Assembly: GCF_014648435.1 (NCBI RefSeq)
Contig: NZ_BMRC01000022.1
Span: 1 to 64,000, forward strand
DNA from: Nonomuraea spiralis
Lineage (GTDB): Bacteria; Actinomycetota; Actinomycetes; Streptosporangiales; Streptosporangiaceae
DNA: 64,000 bases
Direction of reading: 5' to 3'
A program made the translations under genes and the position numbers. Shown one piece after another: positions 41,442-50,745 of this stretch. The first letter of the stretch is position 1. Each line of letters opens with the position of its first letter. The notes under the pieces were generated by a model, which saw only the letters and a program-made list of their open reading frames with translations, was not told the origin of the DNA and did no database searches.

Positions 41442-43821
41442 CCGGCTCCCCATCCACGACGCGCTCCCCGAGCTGCTCGCCACACTCGACCGGCACCGTA
41501 CGGCGGTGCTGACCGCGCCGCCCGGCACGGGCAAGACCACGGTCGTGCCCCTGGCGCTGGCCGAGGCCGGGCTGCGGGTGCTGGTCGCCGAACCGCGGCG
41601 GCTGGCCGTACGCGCGGCGGCCCGGCGCATGGGCGTCAGCTACACGATCCGCGGCGAGCGGCACACCGGCGCGAACCCCATGGTCGAGGTCGTCACCACC
41701 GGCGTGCTGCTCCAGCGGCTCCAGCGCGACCAGGAGCTCGCCGGGGTGGACGCGGTCATGCTCGACGAGTGCCACGAACGCCACCTCGACGCCGACACCG
41801 CCCTCGCGTTCCTGCTCGACGTACGCGACACGCTCCGGCCCGACCTGCGCCTGCTGGCCACCTCGGCCACCGCCGACGCGACCCCGTGGTCCATGCTGCT
41901 CGGCGGGCCGGTGGTGGCGGCCTCCGGGTCCGTCCATCCGGTGGAGACCGTGTGGGCGCCGCCGGAGCGCCCGGTCGCGCCGCCGCACGGCCTGCGCGTC
42001 GATCCCGCGCTGCTGTCCCACGTGGCCTCGGTCGTACGGCGTGCCTACGCCGAGCGCGACGGCGACGTCCTGTGTTTCCTGCCCGGCGTGGGCGAGATCG
42101 CCCGGGTCGCCGGGATGCTGGGCGACCTCGACGTGCTCCAGGTGCACGGCCAGGCGCCCGCCCGCGTGCAGGACGCCGTCCTGTCGCCCGGTACGGCCCG
42201 CCGGGTGGTGCTGGCCACGTCGGTGGCCGAGTCGAGCCTGACGGTGCCGGGCGTCCGCGTGGTGGTGGACTCCGGGCTGGCCCGCGAGCCCCGTACCGAC
42301 CATGCCCGGGGGCTCGGCTCGCTCACCACGGTCAGGGTCTCGAAGGCGTCCGCCGACCAGCGGGCCGGCCGCGCCGGGCGGGAGGCCGAGGGGGCGGTCT
42401 ACCGCTGCTGGTCGGCCGCCGAGCACGAGCGGCTGGCCGACCACGCGCGGCCGGAGATCGCGCTGGCCGACCTGACCGGGTTCGCCCTCCAGGCGGCCTG
42501 CTGGGGCGACGCGGACGCCGTCGGCCTCGCCCTCCTCGACCCGCCGCCGCCCGCCGCGATGACGGCCGCACTCCGCACCCTGGAGGTCCTGGGAGCGCTG
42601 GAGTCCGGGCGGGTGACCGCGCGCGGGCGGCGGATGGCGCTCGCGGGCGTGCATCCCCGTCTGGCCAGGGCCCTGCTCGACCTCGGGCCGCGGGCGGCGG
42701 AGGTGGTGGCGCTGCTGTCGGAGCAACTGCCCAGGGACGCGGGGGACGACCTGGCCGAGGTCTGGCGCGCGGCCCGGAGGGGCGGCACGGGTTTCGCCGC
42801 CCGCTGGCGCCAGGAGACCGCCCGCCTGACCCGCGTCACCGATCGCCGTCCTCCGGACGACCGGCGCGAGGTGAGCGACGACGTGCTGGCCGGAATGGCA
42901 GTGGCGCTGGCGTTCCCCGAGCGGGTGGCACGGCGGCGCGGCGGCGGTTACCTCATGGCCTCGGGCACGCAGGCCCAGCTCGCCGAGGGCTCCGGCCTGG
43001 CCACCGCGCCTTGGCTGGCGATCGCGGTCGCCGACAGGCCCACCGGCTCGGCCTCGGCCCGCGTACGCCAGGCCGTCGTGATCGACGAGGAGATCGCCCG
43101 GCTGGCCCTGCCCGCCGTGGTCGAGGAGGAGGTCACCTGGCGGGTCCCGCCGGGCGAGCGGCGCGGCGACGTGTCGGCCCGCGTGGTCGAACGCCTGGGC
43201 GCGATCGAGCTGTCCGCCACCCCGCTCAAGGACGCCGACGTACGCCCCGCCATCCTGCACGGCCTGCGCACCGAAGACCTCCTGACCTGGACGCGGCAGG
43301 CCAAGGAGCTGAAGGACCGCCTGACCTTCGCCCACCGCGCGGCCGGCCCCCCGTGGCCCGCCACCGACGACCTGATCGCCCTGGCCGACCAGTGGCTGGA
43401 GCCGGAGCTGTCCAGGGCCCGCCGCCGCTCCGACGTCGAGCGGATCGACGTGGCCGCCGCCCTGCGCCGCCTGATCCCGTGGAGCGAACGCCTGGAGAAC
43501 GTGGCCCCCGAACGTGTCGAGGTCCCCAGCGGCTCGCAGATCAGGATCGACTACTCGGGCGAGCAGCCGGTGCTGGCGGTGAAGCTCCAGGAGTTGTTCG
43601 GCTGGGACGAGGCCCCGCGCATCGCCGGCGTCCCGCTGCTGGTCCACCTGCTCTCGCCCGCGGGGCGTCCGGTGGCGGTGACCGCCGATCTGGCCTCGTT
43701 CTGGCGTGACGGCTACCGGTCCGTACGGGCCGAGATGAGGGGCCGCTACCCTAAACACCCATGGCCGGAGGACCCGCTCACCGCGCCGCCCACCCGCCGC
43801 GCCAACCGGAGCCGACCATGA
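41428..43821 (+). CDS. hrpB: ATP-dependent helicase HrpB
   Basis: 797 aa, the standard HrpB length. DEAH-box motifs: Walker A APPGTGKTT (30-38), LDECHERHLD (DECH variant), LLATSATAD (SAT), VLATSVAESSLT and QRAGRAGR (motif VI). The HrpB-type C-terminus ends EMRGRYPKHPWPEDP. RNA helicase of unknown cellular task. Starts inside the ArsR gene, and its stop overlaps the next start. Confidence 0.95.
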   Translation: MSRPDRLPIHDALPELLATLDRHRTAVLTAPPGTGKTTVVPLALAEAGLRVLVAEPRRLAVRAAARRMGVSYTIRGERHTGANPMVEVVTTGVLLQRLQRDQELAGVDAVMLDECHERHLDADTALAFLLDVRDTLRPDLRLLATSATADATPWSMLLGGPVVAASGSVHPVETVWAPPERPVAPPHGLRVDPALLSHVASVVRRAYAERDGDVLCFLPGVGEIARVAGMLGDLDVLQVHGQAPARVQDAVLSPGTARRVVLATSVAESSLTVPGVRVVVDSGLAREPRTDHARGLGSLTTVRVSKASADQRAGRAGREAEGAVYRCWSAAEHERLADHARPEIALADLTGFALQAACWGDADAVGLALLDPPPPAAMTAALRTLEVLGALESGRVTARGRRMALAGVHPRLARALLDLGPRAAEVVALLSEQLPRDAGDDLAEVWRAARRGGTGFAARWRQETARLTRVTDRRPPDDRREVSDDVLAGMAVALAFPERVARRRGGGYLMASGTQAQLAEGSGLATAPWLAIAVADRPTGSASARVRQAVVIDEEIARLALPAVVEEEVTWRVPPGERRGDVSARVVERLGAIELSATPLKDADVRPAILHGLRTEDLLTWTRQAKELKDRLTFAHRAAGPPWPATDDLIALADQWLEPELSRARRRSDVERIDVAAALRRLIPWSERLENVAPERVEVPSGSQIRIDYSGEQPVLAVKLQELFGWDEAPRIAGVPLLVHLLSPAGRPVAVTADLASFWRDGYRSVRAEMRGRYPKHPWPEDPLTAPPTRRANRSRP

Positions 43822-44507
43822 TCGACGAAGCCGTCCGCAACAACGCCGCCTGGTGCGAGTCGATGTGCCGGGCGCACGGCCGCCCCGGCGTCTTCGGCCC
43901 ACTCGCCTGGACGAACCCGGCCAGAACCCCTCTGTTCTATCCCGACGCCGTCACGCTCTCCCCCGAGGCCGGGGCGGCCGACGTGCTCGGCGGCATCGAC
44001 GCGTCCTCGGGCGCCTCGGTCAAGGACAGCTTCGCCACGCTCGACCTGCCGGGCTTCGACGTGCTGTTCTCGGCCGAGTGGATCCACCGTCCCGCGCCGG
44101 AGGCGCCGCGCGGCCCCCTCCTGGCCGCCACCGGCGACCCGATCGCGTGGGAGGTGGCCGCCGACGCGGGCGCGCTGCGCGAGTGGGCGGACGCCTGCTT
44201 CTCCGGCGGCGCGCCGGACCTGTTCCCGCCCGCGCTGCTCGACGACCCCGACGTACGGGTGTTGTGCGGCCGGATCGGGGGCGACGTCGTCTGCGGCGCC
44301 GTGCTCAACGCGAGCGGCACGGTGACGGGCGTCTCGAACGTCTTCGCCTCCGGCTGCGACCTGGCCGCCGCCTGGGCGGGCACGGTGGCGACGGCGGCCG
44401 AGTTGTTCCCCGGCCGCCCGCTGGTCGGCTACGAGAGCGACCCCTCCGACGCCCTCGCCCACGGCTTCACCACGCTCGGCCCTCTCCGCGTCTGGCTCAA
44501 GCCCTGA
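43818..44507 (+). CDS. GNAT-like protein
   Basis: 229 aa from the ATG at 43818, coupled to hrpB (ATGA). The C-terminal half has a GNAT-like pattern: VRVLCGRIGGDVVCGAVL, then SGTVTGVSNVFASG and a GHGFTTLGPLRVWL-type end (AHGFTTLGPLRVW). The acetyl-CoA loop is weak, so catalytic activity is uncertain. N-terminal half not recognised. Confidence 0.6.
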   Translation: MIDEAVRNNAAWCESMCRAHGRPGVFGPLAWTNPARTPLFYPDAVTLSPEAGAADVLGGIDASSGASVKDSFATLDLPGFDVLFSAEWIHRPAPEAPRGPLLAATGDPIAWEVAADAGALREWADACFSGGAPDLFPPALLDDPDVRVLCGRIGGDVVCGAVLNASGTVTGVSNVFASGCDLAAAWAGTVATAAELFPGRPLVGYESDPSDALAHGFTTLGPLRVWLKP

Positions 44508-44529
44508 CGGCCGTCCCCGCGCAGGGGCG

Positions 44530-45714
44530 TCAGGGGGCGAGGTCGGCGACCGTCAGGCCCGCCCGCACCGGGAAGACCTCCTCGCCCACCCCCATGTCCT
44601 TGAACCCGCTGGACGTGCCTATGCACACCACGGGCCCGTCGAAGTCCCGCCGCAGCTTCCGGTAGCCCGCCAGGCCCGCCGCCCCCGACAACTCCTGCCA
44701 CACCCCTTGCCGCGCCAGGTCCCGCTGGGCCGCGCGCATCTCCTCGTCCGTGACGAGCACCGCCTCGCCGCCGCTGTCGCGGACCGCCAGCACGCCGCGG
44801 TGCCCGCCGACCGACCCCGCGATGCCGTACGCCTCGCTGGCCCCGAGCTCGACGATCGCCGCGGGCGTCCCCTCGGCCAGGGCGCGCGCGTTGGGGCCGC
44901 CCGCGGCCGGCTCGCAGGAGAACATCCGCGGCGTCGCCCCGGCCAGCCCGAGCAGCCGCAGCTCGGTGAAGCCCTTCCACGTCCCGAACAACAACTCGGC
45001 GTAGCCCGTGGGCGCGAAGACCGCCGCGGGAACCCGTCCGAGCTGCAGGAACAGCTCGTACGCGATCGTCTTGTACCCCTCGGGCCCGTACGGGTGCCCG
45101 GTGTGGGTGACCGTCTGGTTGCTGATCGGGTGGTAACCCAGCCGGTCCACGATCTCCCGCAGCAGCGGCCACCGCTCGTCCACCGGTACGGAGTACACCT
45201 GGGCCCCGTACGCCCGGACGAACGCCTGCACGCCGGCCGGCGACTGCGCCGAGGCGAGCACGATGGCGGGCAGCCCGGCGCGGGCGGCGTACGCGGCCGT
45301 CGAGGCGCCGTGGTTGCCCGACGAGGCCACCACCACGCCGGGCGCGCCCTCGGTCAGGGCCGCGCTGATCGCGACCCGGTTGAGCCGGTCCTTGTGGGAC
45401 CAGGTCGGGTTCTGCGACTCGTCCTTGAGGTAGATCCCGTCGAACTCCAGCAACGGCGTGCCGCCCTCGCCCAGCGTGGGCGCCTCCAGCGGCGGCAGCA
45501 GCGGCGACCAGCGCCCGATGTCCGGCCCCGGCGCCTGGTCGAACAGGCCCTTGTCGAGGCGCGCGTAGTCGTAGACGACCTCGACCGGGTAGGCGATCTC
45601 GTCGGTGCTGGTGCGCGGGCAGCCCCTCGTGAGCGGCGGAGACAGCGGGAACTCGATCGAAGGGTCGCCCAGCGAGCGCTGGCGGATGGCAAGCGAAGAT
45701 CCGTTCACGCGCAT
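44530..45714 (-). CDS. PLP-dependent threonine synthase-like enzyme
   Basis: 394 aa, fold type II. The PLP lysine is in NPTWSHKDRLNR (threonine synthase has TGSFKDR), the substrate loop is VVASSGNHGASTAAYAAR, and a serine/threonine PLP-anchoring site lies near VVCIGTSSGFK. The SHKDR variant and the missing standard N-terminus suggest a related lyase or synthase rather than ThrC itself. Divergent from the SPFH gene. Confidence 0.8.
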   Translation of the reverse strand: MRVNGSSLAIRQRSLGDPSIEFPLSPPLTRGCPRTSTDEIAYPVEVVYDYARLDKGLFDQAPGPDIGRWSPLLPPLEAPTLGEGGTPLLEFDGIYLKDESQNPTWSHKDRLNRVAISAALTEGAPGVVVASSGNHGASTAAYAARAGLPAIVLASAQSPAGVQAFVRAYGAQVYSVPVDERWPLLREIVDRLGYHPISNQTVTHTGHPYGPEGYKTIAYELFLQLGRVPAAVFAPTGYAELLFGTWKGFTELRLLGLAGATPRMFSCEPAAGGPNARALAEGTPAAIVELGASEAYGIAGSVGGHRGVLAVRDSGGEAVLVTDEEMRAAQRDLARQGVWQELSGAAGLAGYRKLRRDFDGPVVCIGTSSGFKDMGVGEEVFPVRAGLTVADLAP

Positions 45715-45726
45715 GGAGTTTATATG

Positions 45727-45754
45727 GCTATCATGGTGATATCACTTCGATAGC
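45727..45754. promoter_or_regulatory. nested palindromes between the PLP enzyme and SPFH genes
   Basis: GCTATC (45727-45732) and GATAGC (45749-45754) flank GTGATATCAC (45736-45745), itself a perfect palindrome. The site is only about 10-40 bases before the SPFH start. Candidate operator for an unlinked regulator. Confidence 0.55.
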
Positions 45755-45765
45755 AAGGAGTCGCG

Positions 45766-46596
45766 ATGGAACGTCGTGCTTTCCGGATCAACGGATTCCT
45801 GGTCCTGCTCGTCCTCCTCGTGCTGGCGGGCGGCGCGGCGCTGGTCTCGATCGAGACGCTCGGAATCGCCTGGGTCGTGCTCTTCGCGCTCGCCGCCACC
45901 GGCTTCACCGTGGTCAACCCCAACGAGGCGAAGGTCGTGCAGTTCCTCGGCCGCTACGTCGGCACGGTCAAGGTGCCGGGCCTGCAGTGGGTGGCGCCGT
46001 TCACCACCAAGCGCCGGATCAGCCTGCGGGTGCGCAACTTCGAGACCGCCAAGCTCAAGGTCAACGACGCCGACGGCAACCCGGTGGAGATCGCCTCGGT
46101 GGTGGTCTACAAGGTCAGCGACACGGCCAAGGCCGCCTTCTCCGTCGACGACTACGAGGAGTACATCGCGATCCAGTCCGAGGCCGCGGTGCGCCACCTC
46201 GCCACCACGCACCCGTACGACTCGCACGACCCCGAGCGCACCAGCCTGCGCGACGGCGCCGAGGTCGCCGGCGAGCTGACCGCCGAGCTGCGCGAGCGCA
46301 CCGAGCTGGCCGGGATCGAGATCCTGGAGGCCCGCATCACCCACCTGGCCTACGCGCCCGAGATCGCCCAGGCCATGCTGGTGCGCCAGCAGGCCAGCCA
46401 GGTGGTCGCCGCCCGCACCCGGATCGTCGAGGGCGCGGTCGGCATGGTCCAGCTCGCGCTCGACCGGCTGGCCGCCGAGGGGGTCGTGGACCTCGACGAG
46501 GAGCGCAAGGCCCAGATGGTCTCCAACCTCCTGGTCGTCCTGTGCGGTGACCGGGCGACTCAGCCGGTGGTGAACACCGGCAGTCTGTATGGCTGA
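45766..46596 (+). CDS. SPFH/band 7 membrane protein
   Basis: 276 aa. Two N-terminal membrane segments (NGFLVLLVLLVLAGGAALV, LGIAWVVLFALAATGF). Then the SPFH domain: NEAKVVQFLGRYVGTVKVPG, VRNFETAKLKVNDADGNPVE, and the coiled EILEARITHLAYAPEIAQAM. Homologues are scaffold proteins of membrane microdomains. AAGGAG precedes the ATG. A short Arc-like gene is coupled downstream. Confidence 0.92.
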   Translation: MERRAFRINGFLVLLVLLVLAGGAALVSIETLGIAWVVLFALAATGFTVVNPNEAKVVQFLGRYVGTVKVPGLQWVAPFTTKRRISLRVRNFETAKLKVNDADGNPVEIASVVVYKVSDTAKAAFSVDDYEEYIAIQSEAAVRHLATTHPYDSHDPERTSLRDGAEVAGELTAELRERTELAGIEILEARITHLAYAPEIAQAMLVRQQASQVVAARTRIVEGAVGMVQLALDRLAAEGVVDLDEERKAQMVSNLLVVLCGDRATQPVVNTGSLYG

Positions 46597-46762
46597 GCGC
46601 AAGAAGCTCCTGCTCCGCCTCGACCCGGCCGTCTACGACGCCATCGCCAAGTGGGCGGCCGACGACCTGCGCAGCATCAACGCGCAGATCGAGTTCGCAC
46701 TGCGGCTGGCGTTGAAGGAGGCCGGGCGGGAGCCGGGCAGGAGCTCTCGCAAGGAAGAGTGA
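46589..46762 (+). CDS. Arc-like ribbon-helix-helix small protein
   Basis: 57 aa beginning MAERKKLLLRLDPAVYDAIA, followed by KWAADDLRSINAQIEFALRL. This is the Arc/MetJ ribbon-helix-helix pattern: a beta strand of alternating basic and hydrophobic residues, then two helices with the RSINAQIE-type turn. The start overlaps the SPFH stop by eight bases. It is probably a DNA-binding dimer, perhaps autoregulating the SPFH operon through the palindromes at 45727-45754. Confidence 0.75.
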   Translation: MAERKKLLLRLDPAVYDAIAKWAADDLRSINAQIEFALRLALKEAGREPGRSSRKEE

Positions 46763-46781
46763 AAACCTGCACACTCTAGAC

Positions 46782-48221
46782 ATGTTGTGGGCAGGCAGGA
46801 CCGCCATCGAGATCGCGACGGCCGTCCGGCGCGGCGACGTCACGGCCACGACCGTCGTTGAGGAGCACCTTCACCGCATCTCGGAACGGGATTCCCGGGT
46901 CGGGGCGTTCCGGCTGGTCAGGGAGCGGGCGGTGGACGAGGCGCGGGCCGTCGGGAAACGCCGCGACCTGCCCGACCTGCCGCTCGCCGGGGTCCCGGTG
47001 GCGGTCAAGGACAACCTGGAGGTGGCCGGCGAACCCACCCGCGGCGGCTCGGCCGGCACCTCCGACGTCCCCGCCCTGGAGGACCATCCCGCCGTGGCCC
47101 GGTTGCGCGCGGCGGGCGCGGTGGTCGTCGGCCTGACGAACCTGCCGGAGCTGGGGCTGGTCGGCTTCGGCGACAGCACGTACGGGATCGTCCGCAACCC
47201 CTGGAACCCCGCCCGTACGGCCGGCGGCTCGTCCTCGGGCAGCGCGGCGGCGGTGGCGGCCGGGATGACGCCGATTGCGCTCGGCAACGACGGCATGGGA
47301 TCGCTGCGCATCCCGGGCGCCTGCTGCGGCGTGCTGGCCGTCAAGCCGGGCACCGGCCTGGTCCCGCCGCCCGCCGACGACTGGGACGGGCTCAGCGAGA
47401 ACGGCCCGCTCGCCACGACCGCGTCCGACCTGTCGCTCGCGCTGTCCGTCCTGGCCGCCGACCCGGCGCTGGCCGAGGCGTGGCGTACCGGCCGCCGGGT
47501 CGAGCCGAAGCCGCGCATGCTCCGCTCGGTCTGGGCGGACGACGACGAGGTGTGGGAGCCCCAGCCGCCCCAGGACAGCCCCGAGCCGTTCGACCTGCGG
47601 GTGGCCTACGCCCCGCAGCCGCTGCCCGCCGGACTGCCCGTCGACCGGGAGTTCCAGGCCGCGGTACGGGCGGCGGCCGAGACGTTGCGGCAGGCCGGGC
47701 ACACGGTCGTCGAGCACCCGCGGCGGCTGCCCGCCTGGCTCGGCCCGGCCACGGTCGCCACCTGGCTCGGCCGGGCCGCCGCCGCGACCGGCGGCCTGGA
47801 CGCGCGCCTCCTCGAACGCCGCACCCGCGCGCTCGCCCGCGCCGGACGGGTGCTCACCGCGCTCAACCTGGACGGCCGTCGCGGGCGCGAACGCTGGAGC
47901 GGCTACGGCGCCGACACCTGGTTCGGCGACGCCGACGTGCTGATCACGCCGGCGCTGGCCGCCCTCCCGCCGCGGGCCGAACGCTGGGGCCGGCGCGGCC
48001 TTGTGCGCAACCTGCTGGCCAACGTCAGGTACGCCCCCGCCACCGGCCCCTGGAACATGTGCGGCTGGCCGGCGATCACGGTGCCGGTCGCCACCCACTC
48101 CAGCGCGCTGCCGATCGGCGTGCAGCTCGTGGCGCCGCCGGGCGGCGAGCCGCACCTGCTGGCCCTGGCCGCCCAGCTCCAGGCGGCCCACCCGCCGCTG
48201 CGGCCGCCCGGTTTCTCCTAG
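46782..48221 (+). CDS. amidase (amidase signature family)
   Basis: 479 aa. The catalytic triad is readable: lysine in VPVAVKDNLEV (about 75), cis-serine and serine in RTAGGSSSGSAAAVAAG (usually GGSSGGS). GNDGMGSLRIPGACCGV replaces the usual GxDxGGSIRIPA. Hydrolyses an amide, substrate unknown; a GatA role is unlikely without gatB/C nearby. The 3' end overlaps the convergent short ALDH gene by four bases. Confidence 0.9.
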   Translation: MLWAGRTAIEIATAVRRGDVTATTVVEEHLHRISERDSRVGAFRLVRERAVDEARAVGKRRDLPDLPLAGVPVAVKDNLEVAGEPTRGGSAGTSDVPALEDHPAVARLRAAGAVVVGLTNLPELGLVGFGDSTYGIVRNPWNPARTAGGSSSGSAAAVAAGMTPIALGNDGMGSLRIPGACCGVLAVKPGTGLVPPPADDWDGLSENGPLATTASDLSLALSVLAADPALAEAWRTGRRVEPKPRMLRSVWADDDEVWEPQPPQDSPEPFDLRVAYAPQPLPAGLPVDREFQAAVRAAAETLRQAGHTVVEHPRRLPAWLGPATVATWLGRAAAATGGLDARLLERRTRALARAGRVLTALNLDGRRGRERWSGYGADTWFGDADVLITPALAALPPRAERWGRRGLVRNLLANVRYAPATGPWNMCGWPAITVPVATHSSALPIGVQLVAPPGGEPHLLALAAQLQAAHPPLRPPGFS

Positions 48222-49063
48222 ACGCCGGCCGGATGCCAGACGGTCTTGGTCTCCAGGAACCGGGTCATCCGCCCGATCCCCGGATCGGCCGTCCAGTCCT
48301 CGTGTACGGGCCGCAGCACGCGCTTGAGGTTCTCGGCCGCCTCCTGCTCGCAGCGCAACGCCAGGTCGGCGTCCTCGACCCCGGTCAGGTCGAGCGCGTT
48401 GACGTCCATGTGGGCCGCCAGCCAGGGCGCCAGCTCGGCCTGCCGCCCGGTCAGGACGTTGACCACCCCGCCCGGCAGGTCGGACGTGGCCAGCACCTCG
48501 GCCAGCGTGATCGAGGCGAGCGGCGAGGGCTCGGAGGCGACCACGACGCACGTGTTGCCGGTCACGATCACGGGCGCGACCACGGACACCAGCCCGAGCA
48601 GCGGATCGGCGGGCGCGACCACGGCCACGACCCCGGTCGGCTCCGGCGAGGACAGGTTGAAGTACGGCCCCGCCACCGGGTTGGCCGCCCCGCGGACCGA
48701 CGTGATCTTGTCGGACCAGCCCGCGTACCAGACCAGCCGGTCGACCGCCGCGTCCACCGCTTCCAGGGCGGCCTTCTTGCCCGTGCCCAGCTCCTCGGCG
48801 AACTGCCCGCGCCGCCCTTCCAGCATCTCGGCGACGCGGTAGAGGATCTGCCCCCTGTTGTAGGCGGTCGCGCCCGACCAGCCGGGGAACGCCTTGCGCG
48901 CGGCCACCACGGCGTCGCGCGCGTCCTTGCGCGAGGCGCGTGAGGCGTTGGCGAGGAAGTCACCCTTGGGCGAGGTCACGGGATAGGACCTCCCACTCTC
49001 CGAGCGCGGGAAGGCCCCGCCGATGTACAGCTTGTAGGTCTTTCTGACGGACAACCTACTCAT
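48218..49063 (-). CDS. short aldehyde dehydrogenase-like protein without the catalytic half
   Basis: 281 aa from the ATG at 49063. It contains the N-terminal ALDH region (YKLYIGGAFPRSESG, RKAFPGWSG, AEMLEGRRGQFAEEL, GWSDKI) and part of the NAD-binding domain (PADPLLGLVSVVAP, LPGGVVNVLTG). It ends near residue 280, before the usual LELGG glutamate and catalytic cysteine. It is therefore probably a regulatory or assembly partner of the full-length enzyme encoded upstream, an arrangement seen beside deoC in other actinomycetes. Confidence 0.8.
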   Translation of the reverse strand: MSRLSVRKTYKLYIGGAFPRSESGRSYPVTSPKGDFLANASRASRKDARDAVVAARKAFPGWSGATAYNRGQILYRVAEMLEGRRGQFAEELGTGKKAALEAVDAAVDRLVWYAGWSDKITSVRGAANPVAGPYFNLSSPEPTGVVAVVAPADPLLGLVSVVAPVIVTGNTCVVVASEPSPLASITLAEVLATSDLPGGVVNVLTGRQAELAPWLAAHMDVNALDLTGVEDADLALRCEQEAAENLKRVLRPVHEDWTADPGIGRMTRFLETKTVWHPAGV

Positions 49064-49242
49064 CGCCCCGACCTCTCCACGTGGACTCCTGCGACGTCTG
49101 AACCGGGGCGAACACCTGGCCGCACCGGCTGACGCCGCAGCGGTGGGCGTACCAGCCGACGCGTACGGGCCGCCCGGCGCGGGCGAAGGCGTGGCCGCGG
49201 GTGGCCTGGGCACGCCGCCCGGCCCGCCCGGCACGGCGATGA
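49064..49242. other. gap between the two aldehyde dehydrogenase genes
   Basis: 179 bases on the minus-strand transcript, long for this operon. An overlapping minus-strand frame reads GRPVRVGWYAHRCGVSRCGQ, which looks mildly protein-like (cysteine pair), but no clear start or ribosome site supports a gene. Confidence 0.3.
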
Positions 49243-50661
49243 TCACACGTCAAGGTAGGCCTCCAGCCCCGCGAGCCCGCCTTCACGGCCATAGCCCGAC
49301 TCCTTGTAGCCGCCGAACGGCGAGGTGGGGTCGAACTTGTTGAACGTGTTGGCCCAGACGACCCCGGCCCGCAGGCGGTCGGCCATCCACAGGATGCGCG
49401 ACCCCTTCTCGGTCCAGACCCCGGCCGACAACCCGTACGGGGTGTTGTTGGCCTTCTCCACGGCCTCGGCGGGCGTGCGGAAGGTCAGCACGGACAACAC
49501 CGGCCCGAAGATCTCCTCCCGGGCGATCCTGTGGGACAGGGCGACCCCGGTGAACAGGGTCGGCGGGAACCAGTAGCCCCGGTCGGGCAGCTCGCACGCC
49601 GGCGACCACCGTTCGGCGCCCTCGTCGGCCCCGGCCTCGGACAGCTCGCGGATCTTGGCGAGCTGCTCGGCCGAGTTGATCGCGCCGATGTCGGTGTTCT
49701 TGTCGAGCGGGTCGCCGAGCCGCAGCGTGCCGAGCCGCCGCTTCAGCGACTCCAGCAGCTCGTCGTGGACGGACTCCTGCACCAGCAGCCGGGAGCCCGC
49801 GCAGCAGACGTGGCCCTGGTTGAAGAAGATGCCGTTGACGATGCCCTCGACCGCCTGGTCGATGGCCGCGTCCTCGAACACGATGTTGGCGGCCTTGCCG
49901 CCGAGCTCCAGCGTGAGCTTCTTGTCGGTGCCCGCGACCGCGCGGGCGATGATCCGGCCGACCTCGGTCGAGCCGGTGAAGGCCACCTTGTTGACGTCGG
50001 GGTGGGCCACCACGGCGGCGCCGGTCTCGCCCGCGCCGGTCATGATGTTGACCACGCCGGGCGGCAGCTCGGCCTGCCGGCAGATCTCCGCGAACAGCAG
50101 CGCGGTCAGCGGGGTCGTCTCGGCCGGCTTGAGCACGACGGTGTTGCCGCAGGCCAGCGCGGGCGCGACCTTCCAGGCCAGCATGAGCAGCGGGAAGTTC
50201 CACGGGATGACCTGGCCGGCCACACCGAGCGGCTTGGTGCCGAACCCTGCGTAGGCCAGCTTGTCGGCCCAGCCCGCGTAGTAGAAGAAGTGGGCCGCGA
50301 CCAGCGGCACGTCGACGTCGCGGGACTCGCGGATGGGCTTGCCGTTGTCGAGGGATTCCAGGACGGCCAGCTCGCGGGCCCGCTCCTGGATCAGGCGCGC
50401 GATGCGGAACAGGTACTTGGCCCGCTCGGCGCCGGGCAGGGCGCTCCACACGCCGAACGCCTTGCGCGCCGCCTGCACGGCCCGGTCGACGTCGTCGGAG
50501 GAGGCGGACGCGACTTCCGCCAGCTTCTCCTCGGTCGCCGGGTTGATCGTCTTGAAGGAGGAGCCGGAGCCGTCCACGAACTCACCGTTGATGAACAACC
50601 CGTACGACGGCTTCAGATCGACAATGTCGCGCGCCTCTGGCGCGGGTGCGTAGTCGAACAT
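49243..50661 (-). CDS. aldehyde dehydrogenase
   Basis: 472 aa, full length. FYYAGWADKLAY, VIPWNFPLLMLAWKVAPALA (NAD binding), FTGSTEVGR, the general-base glutamate in LTLELGGKAANIVF, and the catalytic cysteine in FFNQGHVCCAGSRLLV. It oxidises aldehydes with NAD+. Together with deoC, which releases acetaldehyde from deoxyribose 5-phosphate, it would complete deoxynucleoside breakdown to acetate; that link is inference. Confidence 0.95.
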   Translation of the reverse strand: MFDYAPAPEARDIVDLKPSYGLFINGEFVDGSGSSFKTINPATEEKLAEVASASSDDVDRAVQAARKAFGVWSALPGAERAKYLFRIARLIQERARELAVLESLDNGKPIRESRDVDVPLVAAHFFYYAGWADKLAYAGFGTKPLGVAGQVIPWNFPLLMLAWKVAPALACGNTVVLKPAETTPLTALLFAEICRQAELPPGVVNIMTGAGETGAAVVAHPDVNKVAFTGSTEVGRIIARAVAGTDKKLTLELGGKAANIVFEDAAIDQAVEGIVNGIFFNQGHVCCAGSRLLVQESVHDELLESLKRRLGTLRLGDPLDKNTDIGAINSAEQLAKIRELSEAGADEGAERWSPACELPDRGYWFPPTLFTGVALSHRIAREEIFGPVLSVLTFRTPAEAVEKANNTPYGLSAGVWTEKGSRILWMADRLRAGVVWANTFNKFDPTSPFGGYKESGYGREGGLAGLEAYLDV

Positions 50662-50745
50662 CGGCGTCAGCCCAGGGTGAGGTATAGGGACATCACCTTG
50701 CCAGCGTAGACGGTCGGTCCGAGTGCTCAGAGGGGCGCGGAGCCT

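Noticed and set aside
41431..43902. 823-residue minus-strand frame
   Set aside because: Exact antisense of hrpB, whose motifs are unambiguous.
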